Shown here in pieces: positions 12,349 through 21,756 of a stretch of DNA of 34,088 bases. This DNA comes from Oehlia diaphana (taxonomy: Eukaryota; Glomeromycota; Glomeromycetes; Glomerales; Glomeraceae): positions 1-34,088 of the forward strand of contig QZLH01001247.1 in NCBI GenBank assembly GCA_003833135.1. Reading direction: 5' to 3'. The notes beneath the pieces were generated by a model that made no database searches, had not been told where the DNA came from, and saw only the letters and a program-made list of their open reading frames with translations. Within the stretch, counting starts at the first letter, position 1. Each line of letters starts with the position of its first letter. Position numbers and translations under genes: made by a program.

Positions 12349-12391
12349 CTTCAGTGTAATTGTAAGAGGCATGATTATTTATGCATCAATA

Positions 12392-15058
12392 CTACAAGAA
12401 ATTACACAAGCTCATCATCCATTTTTTGGGCATTCCTACATAATAACGACCACCATCTGGGTATACAACTATCAATCCAACCTCCAAAGCTTTTTGTTTT
12501 AATGCTTCTGGAAAAAGTGAACCACAAGCAACTCCAACTAGTTCTTTATCTGATAATTGTTTGAATTCGGGATCTTTTGCCTTCTTCAATTTCTCAGGGA
12601 ATTCCTTTAATCGTTCAACAATTTCGTTTAACTTTTCCTAAAAATGGTTGATTGATCAGTGAGCTTGTTAAACAGATTCATGAGAGTTACATCAAATTAA
12701 TAATTTTTATATTTACCTCTGATATTTTATGTTTGCATTCGCATAAAAATACTTTATCACGACATAATAATATCCCGTCCCATTCCATTATGGGATTACC
12801 TGTTTCATCATGCATTATTCGATTAGTAAAGACCTCAACAGGAGATTTAAATGTTTTTTTGAGCTTGTTTTTTAAAGCTGATGTTGTTTCAATTTCCGCC
12901 ACCATGTCTTCAACTTTTGACCATGTTACGCCCTTCTTTATGGCCATAAGATATGCAGCACTTATACAATAAAGTTGATTAGGTTGAATGTCTTCAAAAG
13001 TTGAAATGACTTTCGGTACTTTATTATTATCATCGATATGCTTCAACCCTCTTGCATCTACTCTCTTTAAAAACTCGCGAAAATCATTTTCATCACGCAT
13101 TGTAAATTCTTCAAATTTGTCTAATGGTTCACCTTCGTCATTGTAACATTGGACACGAAAAGTTTTCTCTTCCTTAGCATGTACTTTACCACCGGTATGT
13201 ACTAAAAATAAAAATGGTCAGTTGGCACATCACGTGAGTTGACCAATCATTATGGCACAAAAGCATACCTTGATGTTCATCTAAATTGGGTTAGGAGACC
13301 AAGAATGGTTAGCTTTTAGTAACATTAAAATATTATACGATAAACACATACCTGGAACCTTCTTTATGGTCATGAGATATGCAGCACTTATACAATAAAG
13401 TTGATTAGGTTGAATGTCTTCAAAAGTTGAAATGACTTTCGGTACTTTATTATTATCATCGATATGCTTCAACCCTCTTGCNNNNNNNNNNNNNNNNNNN
13501 NNNNNNNNNNNNNNNNNNNNNNNNNNNNNNNNNNNNNNNNNNNNNNNNNNNNNNNNNNNNNNNNNNNNNNNNNNNNNNNNNNNNNNNNNNNNNNNNNNNN
13601 NNNNNNNNNNNNNNNNNNNNNNNNNNNNNNNNNNNNNNNNNNNNNNNNNNNNNNNNNNNNNNNNNNNNNNNNNNNNNNNNNNNNNNNNNNNNNNNNNNNN
13701 NNNNNNNNNNNNNNNNNNNNNNNNNNNNNNNNNNNNNNNNNNNNNNNNNNNNNNNNNNNNNNNNNNNNNNNNNNNNNNNNNNNNNNNNNNNNNNNNNNNN
13801 NNNNNNNNNNNNNNNNNNNNNNNNNNNNNNNNNNNNNNNNNNNNNNNNNNNNNNNNNNNNNNNNNNNNNNNNNNNNNNNNNNNNNNNNNNNNNNNNNNNN
13901 NNNNNNNNNNNNNNNNNNNNNNNNNNNNNNNNNNNNNNNNNNNNNNNNNNNNNNNNNNNNNNNNNNNNNNNNNNNNNNNNNNNNNNNNNNNNNNNNNNNN
14001 NNNNNNNNNNNNNNNNNNNNNNNNNNNNNNNNNNNNNNNNNNNNNNNNNNNNNNNNNNNNNNNNNNNNNNNNNNNNNNNNNNNNNNNNNNNNNNNNNNNN
14101 NNNNNNNNNNNNNNNNNNNNNNNNNNNNNNNNNNNNNNNNNNNNNNNNNNNNNNNNNNNNNNNNNNNNNNNNNNNNNNNNNNNNNNNNNNNNNNNNNNNN
14201 NNNNNNNNNNNNNNNNNNNNNNNNNNNNNNNNNGACCAATCATTATGGCACAAAAGCATACCTTGATGTTCATCTAAATTGGGTTAGGAGACCAAGAATG
14301 GTTAGCTTTTAGTAACATTAAAATATTATACGATAAACACATACCTGGAACCTTCTTTATGGTCATGAGATATGCAGCACTTATACAATAAAGTTGATTA
14401 GGTTGAATGTCTTCAAAAGTCAAAATGACTTTCGGTACTTTATTATTATCATCAATATGCTTCAACCCTCTTGCATCTACTCTATTTAAAAACTCACGAA
14501 AATCATTTTCATCACGCATTGTAAATTCTTCAAATTTGTCTAATGGTTCACCTTCATCATTGTAACATTGGACACGAAAAGTTTTCTCTTCTTTAGCACG
14601 AACTTTACCACTGGTATGTACTAAAAATAAAAACGGTCAGTTGGCACATCATGTTTGAGTTAACCAACCATTATGATGCAAAAGCATACCTTGATGTTCA
14701 TCTAAATTGGGTTAGGAGACCAAGAATGGTTAGCTTTTAGTAACATTAAAATATTATATGATAAACACATACCTGGAAGCTTCACTATGATTGGATTATC
14801 TTCATCGATTTCATATATTTCTGTTAATTTAGTAAAATTTTTTTGACTATCCTTAAAAATTGTATTATCCAAAGTGATAAGTTGTGAATCTTTCTTCTTT
14901 TTTGTGTATAAAGCTAGACTTGATGGAGAGCAAGTTAGTTTTTCTTTTTTTGATATTGCTTCAAGAAGATCAATAAAATCATTTCCGGAAAGTTCAGTGA
15001 TTTTATTTGCGTGATAATGATTTTCTATTTGAAACCAAACAGGTTTAGAGAAACTCAT
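12392..15058 (-). CDS. Crinkler-type (CRN) protein with duplicated middle exon and nuclease-like C-terminus
   Basis: Minus-strand multi-exon gene. Exon 1 (15058-14773) encodes a 95-residue ubiquitin-like CRN header starting MSFSKPVWFQIE. It is followed by a 12-nt microexon (14701-14690, 'DEHQ') and a domain exon (14620-14345) with 'EEKTFRVQCYNDEGEPLDKF' and 'ARGLKHIDDNNKVPKV'. The microexon recurs at 14273-14262 and 13280-13269, and the domain exon recurs at 13481-13352 (partial, beside an N run) and 13201-12717. The last copy runs on into 'VTWSKVEDM' and 'MEWDGILL...FLCECKHK', a D-x(n)-E-x-K pattern of PD-(D/E)XK nucleases (D at 12777-12779, E 12738-12740, K 12732-12734). The final exon is 12637-12392. 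Length would be 534 residues if the gap hides one domain exon and 630 if two. CRN nucleases are known effector-type toxins acting in nuclei; activity here is inferred. Confidence 0.8.
13201..14772 (-). repeat. Tandem 428-bp exon-intron units inside CRN1
   Basis: Each unit carries intron, 12-nt microexon, intron and the 276-nt domain exon. The intron around 'CTCCTAACCCAATTTAG' is essentially identical at 13281-13351, 14274-14344 and 14702-14772. The complete unit 14772-14345 is 428 bp. Exons begin and end in phase 1, so any number of units keeps the frame. Near-identity of introns as well as exons indicates recent duplication or ongoing homogenisation. Confidence 0.85.
13482..14233. other. Assembly gap (752 N)
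   Basis: Run of N within the tandem CRN1 units. If one 428-bp unit spans it, only about 187 bases are missing; if two units, about 615; if three, about 1043. None equals 752, so the gap length is probably an estimate and the copy number is unresolved. Confidence 0.99.
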
Positions 15059-15068
15059 TTTTGTAGTT

Positions 15069-15123
15069 GAAAGAGTTAGTTGTAATGTTCGTAGAAAGAG
15101 TTAGTGTTTCAGAAAGAGTTTGG
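15069..15123 (-). repeat. Three direct repeats in CRN1 leader
   Basis: On the + strand GAAAGAGTTAGT occurs at 15069-15080 and 15094-15105, and GAAAGAGTTTGG at 15112-15123. In CRN1 orientation these are three AACTCTTTC words between the TATA box and the start codon. They could be a regulatory or leader repeat; function is unknown. Confidence 0.6.
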
Positions 15124-15131
15124 CTTTTATA
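15124..15131 (-). promoter_or_regulatory. TATA box upstream of CRN1
   Basis: The minus strand reads TATAAAAG 66-73 bases upstream of the CRN1 ATG (15058), a standard core-promoter spacing allowing a short leader. Between it and the ATG lie three copies of an AACTCTTTC word (listed separately). Confidence 0.55.
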
Positions 15132-15943
15132 AAGCTATGTGAAGTTGTGAACGCGTCTTAAACCTGAATAAGCTTTTATCAAACTTACACGTTTTGGTAA
15201 GTCCAAAGTATGATAATCATTGATATAATCAGTAAAAAAACCAAGTAATCATTAAACATTTTGATTATATACGAATCTGATTACATCATCAAATACAATT
15301 TATTTTCTAATAACATAATTTCCGATACTTTATTAATAATTTTAGAAGTGGAAAGTATTAGAAAAGCAAGATGCTATCAAAGAGGGAGGGGAGTACGCAG
15401 ATCCTAGGATTTAATGCGAGTCCCAGCATCAAGTTATTTCTTTACTCTCCCTATAACTAATTTGTTTATATCGCTAATATTGACATCTATAAGTTTCTTA
15501 CACTCTAACCTATCCCAACTATACATGTAACATTTTCGCATATCCATATCACCTACCCACATAGATCATGTAAAAAGTTAAGCACAAGAGAACTATTCTG
15601 TGATGAATTAATTTCGAGCCTGTAGTACCGGATAATTTTTCTGGACCGTCATTGAAATCTGACAAAATCTCAATGATCCATAACACTGATAACTGCTAAA
15701 GGTAAAATAAATAATCTACAGATGAAAATTTTTATTATTCTTAATATTGTCATATCATAAAGTCATATGATGCTGATAATCAAAAATCAAATAATCAAAT
15801 AGTTAGAATTACTCATCAAAAATCATAATTACTGTAATCAAATTTATTTAGCTAAAAAAAATTATTTTTTTTTTTCAAAACATTTTGTTTTCATTCAAAC
15901 CAAAAAAAAAAAAAAATTAATAATTTAATCAATTATATTAATA
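15132..15943. other. Divergent intergenic region between the two CRN genes
   Basis: The starts of CRN1 (-) and CRN2 (+) are separated by 885 bp with no other gene. There is a G-rich/C-rich inverted repeat (AGGGAG near 15383-15388 with CTCCCT 15447-15452) flanking a 12-bp near-palindrome around CCTAGG. The CRN2 side ends in oligo-T then oligo-A runs (about 15864-15916) with no clear TATA box. It may act as a shared regulatory region. Confidence 0.5.
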
Positions 15944-18383
15944 ATGACAAGTATTTATGAAGAATTAATTAAACTTAAACTTAGTGAACATGTAATAAAG
16001 AAATTATATATTCATTTCACTAAAAATTATAATCAAATATATGAGGCGGAATTAATTCTTAGCAAATATTGCAAAACAGATGATGATAAATATGAATATT
16101 TAGAATCTTTATTAGAAAGTTCCTTATTACCTGATGGACCTGTTGGTATGTTATAATAATATGTTATAGTATTAATAAACTTAATAATTAATACTTATAT
16201 TGATATCGATCTTTTTTCTTTTAGTAACTAATAAATTAAGAATAAGAGATGTTTTTTCTGAAGGTATATATTAAATAATTCTAAAATTTATATTTTTTAT
16301 ATTATAATTAAAAAATAAAAAATATTTCTTTCCTTTATTAGGTCTAAAATATCAAAAACCAAAACCTTTACTTTCTACTATTGGTATTAATTGGGAATAT
16401 CAACCAGATCCATCTTTACATCATATATTGCGAAAAGAAATTAAGAATCATTATAGATATTTTACTCAAGAAAAATTTGATAAGGCTTATATGCCTATTT
16501 ATTTCTTTTTATCTGGTGCTGGTACAGGAAAATCACGAAATGCTACTGAATTTCATAATACAGTACTTAAATGTTTAAATAGTAAAGAAGATAATTCAAA
16601 ATTAAAAGATATGATTCAAAAAGCTTTAGTGTTTAATGTTAGCTTTGAAAATGGTACAAGTTTAAAACAAGTGGAATCTGATACTTATAAAGCTATTGGT
16701 ACTCGAATGTTATTACAACTCCTTCCTAATGTGAATTTGGATGAAATTATTTCAACTTATGAGGCACCTTATCCATGGGAAGTTTTACAATTGGTTGCTA
16801 AAAATAAGAAACAAGATTTGAAAAAGATTACAGTTTTCTTAATTATTGATGCATTACAACATATTATATATGATTCAAGAAAGGATCATTTAGATCCTGA
16901 ATACAAATTTTATCAGACTATATCAAATATAGCAGATCTTGCATGTCAGGGTACTTTTTTGATTCCATGTTGTACTTCTACAACTACTAGTCCAATTCAT
17001 AGTGTTACAAAAAGTCTATCTAATAAATGTGTTTACCTACCAGTTCCTACCTTACATCCTCCAACAATTTGTAAAGAAAATTCTCAAGAATCAACAAAAG
17101 TCTTTCCAAAAAATCTTATCTCAAAAATTCTTGTAGAGGATTGTGGAGGACATGGGAGAGCTCTTGAAACTTTACAAGAAACTTTAATAAATCATCATGA
17201 TGTTAGTGAAGACAACATTAACTTAATAATGAATGATTTGCGTAACACATTAACTAATAGATATATTAGTGCTTTTAGTCTTTCCAATGCTGAAATTCAG
17301 ACTATTGCAAAAGCAATATTATTTCACCAACCTTTAGATTTTGACAAGAATATTCCTGGAATAAATAAAACTCCAGAACAAATTGTTCAGCATGGACTTG
17401 TTCAATTTGAACGAGAAGGTACTATTGTTAATTCCAAAACAGGATATCTCATTGCACCATATAACTGGATTTGGATATTAGCACAACAAATTGGTATTGA
17501 TGAGTTACTTCAAAAATGGCAATTTGATGATTATAAAGAACAAAAATCATTATTATCATTAGATTCTCAAAGTTCGCGAAATTTTGAACAATTTATTGCA
17601 ACTATTCGTTGTTTAAAGTCACGGATTATAAAAGAAGGCGAGTTAACGAAAATTTCTGAAGTTCATTCTGGAGCACGATTGAATGGAGATATTGAATTTG
17701 TAAATCATCATCTAAAATTGAGAATTCCTGATTTTCAAGAACCTACAAATTCTGAAAATTCTAATGTAAATATATTATGTGGAAATGAAATTATTAATAT
17801 TCGACAAGGCAGATATTGCATTGTTAATCATGCATCTGCACAACATGGTGACTCTTTTATTAGTTTGGATTTAGAGAAAAATAAAGAAAAAGTAAATGAA
17901 AGGAAAAAATATTTTCCCTTAATTGCTAATGAAGTTCATCAATACAAATTCTGGAATAATAAAGAAGTTAATCAAAACGTTTACCTAAATGAACGAAATA
18001 AAGTTGCATCAACGCACGATTTTTTAATGCTCTATACAACCAAAAATTGTGATAAGTTTGAACTCCCAGAAAATTCAGGAATTGTTGATAAAGAAAATTG
18101 GAATAAATACTTTGGACCATTTGCAAATAGAGCATTTATATTTGCTACACCTCTTGATATTAATACAACAGATCGTAAAAGTCTTCAACAAATAAGATCT
18201 ATTGGTATTGAAAATTCAGAAAAAATCTTATCAAAGAGGCCATTTATAAATATTGAAAATGCAATGGAAAAAACAGGTTTATCGGAAAATGTGTTGGAAA
18301 AATTTAAATTTCCTTTTAGAAGGTATCATAGTTTAGCTCGTGTGAGTCATAAAATTTGTCAAAATATATTTCGTTACATATAA
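15944..18383 (+). CDS. CRN/RHS-type P-loop NTPase with nuclease-like region and HhH tail
   Basis: Three exons (15944-16145, 16225-16263, 16342-18383), both junctions phase 1, 760 residues. The N-terminus (1-81) lacks the ubiquitin-like header seen in CRN1 and is a short, unrecognised, Leu/Lys-rich helical stretch ending 'LLPDGPVG'. Walker A is GAGTGKS 139-145; Walker B is 'VFLIID' ending at D250; 'GGHGRALETL' (349-358) is a motif recalled from CRN NTPases. Residues about 500-620 resemble the restriction-nuclease-like module of this class, with GDSF (D584) and EVHQYK (E611, K616) as candidate active-site residues. Residues 693-738 read like a helix-hairpin-helix, 'IRSIGIENSEKI' then 'RPFINIENAMEKTGL', suggesting DNA binding. 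In CRN/RHS-type proteins the NTPase is thought to work with the nuclease. It is divergent from CRN1. The role is inferred from domains; it could act inside the fungus or in a host. Confidence 0.85.
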
Positions 18384-20007
18384 TTGCATTCCAAATTATA
18401 ATTCTTATTGAAGGAAACTTTATATTAAATATATTAGTTTGAAGTTTAATACTGGTTTAATAAATTGGAAAAATTAAAAGACAGCATGAACGAAAACTGA
18501 AAATTAATATATACAAATTTTGTTCCTAAATTAAAAATTCTTTTTAATTAATTAACATTTTAAATTCAAATATAAAGTTTATGAAATCGTAAATAACATA
18601 ATAATTGTTTTAATTATGATATTATGTTTTTGTGAGATATCATTATTTATATTACTACAGTATTTCAAAGTAAAATATATAATCAAAAGTATTCGACCGT
18701 CTACTGTTGGTCGCTTTGGTACTGTTAACAAACACTCATTATAAATTAATTATTTTTAAGCATCAGTTACCAAGAAGATATCATACATTATCGTCCGTTA
18801 CCATGCTTATTTTCATATTAATGTTGTATACAGTTCCAAGTTTAATTTGTATATACTATATGGTTTATATATAAGATAATACATTTCGTAAATTAGCATT
18901 ATTATGAAAAGGAAAAATAATCTTTACAGAACTGAAATGATTTATCATTACACGATAGATATAAAATGAGTGCGATGCTGATTTCAAAATCGATCATATT
19001 TCTTTGTTTTGTTTTAATATAAGCTTTTTGTGTAATTTCATATTTCAACTCGAGAACTTTTAGTTGCATCAATTCTTGAATCATATTTTTAATTAAATAA
19101 CTATATCACCTTTTGCGTTCAATAATACTGATCTTGGGAACTATATGAAATTTGCCATCATACACGCAGTTTGCGTTTTTAGTTTAAAGAATAAAATTTT
19201 ATTATGAGCGTCTAAATGAAAATAAAAAGAAATAACATTTTCAAGTAGTTTAAAAATGAATGTTAACATGATAATGACAATAAGAAGATTATGTGGAAAG
19301 AATGCGTCACTAATACGTCCATGATGTGGTGATGTTTTAGTTTGTAAAGCCGCATAATGTAAATTGTTGGAAGTGCCATTCTTGAGAAAAATGTAAAGTA
19401 AAAAGTTTATTAAAATTGAGGGCATAAAAAAAGAAATTGGTGCTTATATCACTTTAATATTACAAATATTTTTTTTTTTTTTCTCATCACAACCTAATAC
19501 AATGACTGGCAGTAAAATTTTAAAATGTAAGTCGTAATGACGTATTTATTCTAGTTTACAAAATGTTATCATTTGGGTTACTTATTATTATGAGGTAGGT
19601 AATCGGCTTTCATTCGAAATTCGGGACCGACCTTCGACAAATCAAATTATTCGACAATCATTTAACCGACAAGTAACATTTCACCAGATGATCAGATCGT
19701 GAAAATATCATTTAACATTAAGATATATATACTTGTTTGTTTATTTGTCGCATAATATAAAGTGTAATATTTTTATTTTCAAAGATATAACTTTTAAATT
19801 ATATTATATTATATGTTAATTCTGGCTAGAATGCTTGAATTACGTTGGATTTTTATAATTTGGCGACTATCACATGTTGCAGCTCTTCTAAGATAGTGAA
19901 GTGGTACAAGTCCAAAAAGGTTTTATTTAACTATCCGATAAGAAGGTCTGACAAGTTCATGTAACTTCCATTATCTTATCATTTGTTACAAAAGCACATC
20001 CTTCGTC
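18384..20007. other. Intergenic, no gene recognised
   Basis: AT-rich sequence after CRN2. Short minus-strand frames at 18902-19084 and 19141-19425 show no recognisable domain or splice pattern. Around 19620-19680 CGAC words recur but form no clear repeat unit. No RNA gene is seen. Confidence 0.5.
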
Positions 20008-20015
20008 TATATAAA
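20008..20015 (+). promoter_or_regulatory. TATA box for the small ORF at 20058
   Basis: TATATAAA lies 43-50 bases upstream of an ATG at 20058, with an A-rich leader between. This supports transcription of the small ORF but is not proof in so AT-rich a genome. Confidence 0.4.
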
Positions 20016-20057
20016 CAATAGCAAAAATAACAAGTCACAAAAAAAGAATAAACAAAT

Positions 20058-20309
20058 ATGAGTATGTATCAACAAGATAATATCTCTAAAGAAACAATAG
20101 CAACAATGGGAAGCGTTATAAGCGATGCAACAGATTTATTTGAAGAAGTATTACAGCGAATAGAAAATCACGAGGACAAGAAACAAAGAAAAAATTACTT
20201 GATGAAATTTATTAGAACTTTAAAACAGAAACAAAAAAAAAAAGGAAAGAGTAAACGGAAACTCGTGATATTACTTCTGAGAGCAAAAGCCTTATTTTTT
20301 AAGAAATGA
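20058..20309 (+). CDS. Small lysine-rich hypothetical protein
   Basis: An 83-codon frame, ATG 20058 to TGA 20307-20309. The first 55 residues look like an amphipathic acidic/basic helical segment ('DLFEEVLQRIENHEDKKQ'). The remainder is strongly basic ('KQKQKKKGKSKRK'), resembling a nuclear-localisation-like tail, followed by a short Leu-rich end. I do not recognise the family. A well-placed TATA box and A-rich leader argue for a real gene; the small size and lack of introns or homologue evidence argue against. No signal peptide or membrane segment is apparent. It could be the remnant 5' exon of a longer gene, as purine-rich open sequence continues briefly after the stop. Confidence 0.35.
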   Translation: MSMYQQDNISKETIATMGSVISDATDLFEEVLQRIENHEDKKQRKNYLMKFIRTLKQKQKKKGKSKRKLVILLLRAKALFFKK

Positions 20310-21756
20310 AAGAAATATGTTATCAAAATAAGACCATATCGGTAAAACGAAACAGAAGAATATAAAGAGAGAAGTAATTCGCAAAGAAATTCTATTACGG
20401 CGACGAAAAAACTCAAGAATAGATAGAAGGCACAAAAAAATCATCATATTTCGTTTCATATCGATTTAAGCTAATTAAATGTTATTAATGTTATTAAGTT
20501 TTGGTGGTTCAGAATCCCAAAAACTTCTCTAGCACTTTATTTTTTTTTATTTGTCCGCAGTACGTAACTGCGATATTTTTATTTATTTATTTATTTATTT
20601 GTAACAATAAAACTTTGTGTATTATGGGACAATTTCGTCCAATAATATATTTTTGTATGTGGGTCGTAAGAATCTGGTAAAAATTATTAGTGTGTGTGGA
20701 CATGTTGGTATCAAACTTTTTACTCGGATAATTTACACCAAAGCGCAGTCATGGTAAGAATTCTTACTATGTATTAGATTTTTCGATTAAGAATTACGCG
20801 CAATATATCTTAAATAAAGCTTTAAGTCATCAATATAATTGTACGCTTGAAGGCTTTATAAATATGTCCAAAAATTTTACAGGACGAAAACAAAAGACAG
20901 AAGAGGGATTTTTTCGGTGAAACCAGTATAGAAAAGTTGCCTTCGTAAGCTTTTATTAAGCTTTCCAACTAACTATTAGTTAATCTTTTTATCATGAAAC
21001 TACGGTTTTTTTACCAATAAATAAGTATTTTACAAAAACTTTGCTTATGGCAGGTTCTTCACGCCATAAAGTTTGGTCGTCAATGAGCTACAAAAAGAAG
21101 AGGGACAATATCGTACGTTTAAAAAGTTTTTCCGCCTTCTTTCTTGCCGTTAAGGAGTTAAATAAATTTTTCGGTCAGTATTTTTCGGAGAGATTGTTGA
21201 GGTATCAAGCCACTTGTTTTCTACGAGTGGCGCAGCAAAGTCATGCGACTACCCTCACTTGACATATAGTCCACTAAAAAATTTATTAAATAATCATGTG
21301 TATTTTCGTGATATTCGAAGAAGCACAAGATTAAGTTAGTGTATATATTATTAATACAAATTAAAACAGAACAGACGGAAAAGGAATGATAAGTATCAAA
21401 AAATTAGCATTTTATTATTTCTGCATTATTAATTTATATTTCATCAGTTGAAACGAGCCTAGAATGCATCTTCTGTTTCTTAGTTATGATAATATCAATA
21501 TGTTATTCGATCATTAGCGGGTTATACATTAAGATTTTAAGTAGACTCTTTCGCATGTTAAAATTGTACCTGACCTAAAGGAGAGCTACAAACTAAAAAT
21601 TTGTAAACATACTAATGACTAATAATAATTTTATAAATTATTAATAAAACTAAAAAAAAGTCAATCTATAATACAATTTAAAATAATTCTGAAAAAGTGA
21701 ATAAATACAAATTAATAAGTTTAATTATTACTTTAGAAACATTACTAAAAAAAATG
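20310..21756. other. Intergenic with simple repeats and small palindromes
   Basis: Contains an (ATTT)n run at about 20577-20600, a perfect 14-bp palindrome GTAAGAATTCTTAC at 20754-20767, and a hairpin at 21209-21231 (GCCACTTG/CGAGTGGC with one G-T pair). A 73-codon frame at 21041-21262 begins with a non-ATG codon and has no recognisable domain. The right end is the 3' flank of K3. Confidence 0.5.
20577..20600. repeat. (ATTT)n microsatellite
   Basis: About six tandem ATTT units, visible by eye. Confidence 0.85.

Noticed and set aside
12340..12972. Plus-strand frames opposite the CRN1 3' exons
   Set aside because: They lie antisense to well-supported CRN1 exons and have no domain of their own.
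13281..14312. Long open frames on both strands across 13281-14312
   Set aside because: They are produced by the N run being read as unknown codons; only the flanking CRN1 exon pieces are real.
19141..19425. 94-codon minus-strand frame with hydrophobic segments
   Set aside because: Hydrophobicity follows from AT-rich codons; there is no family or gene context.
21041..21262. 73-codon plus-strand frame in a less AT-rich patch
   Set aside because: It starts at a non-ATG codon and has no recognisable domain or promoter.
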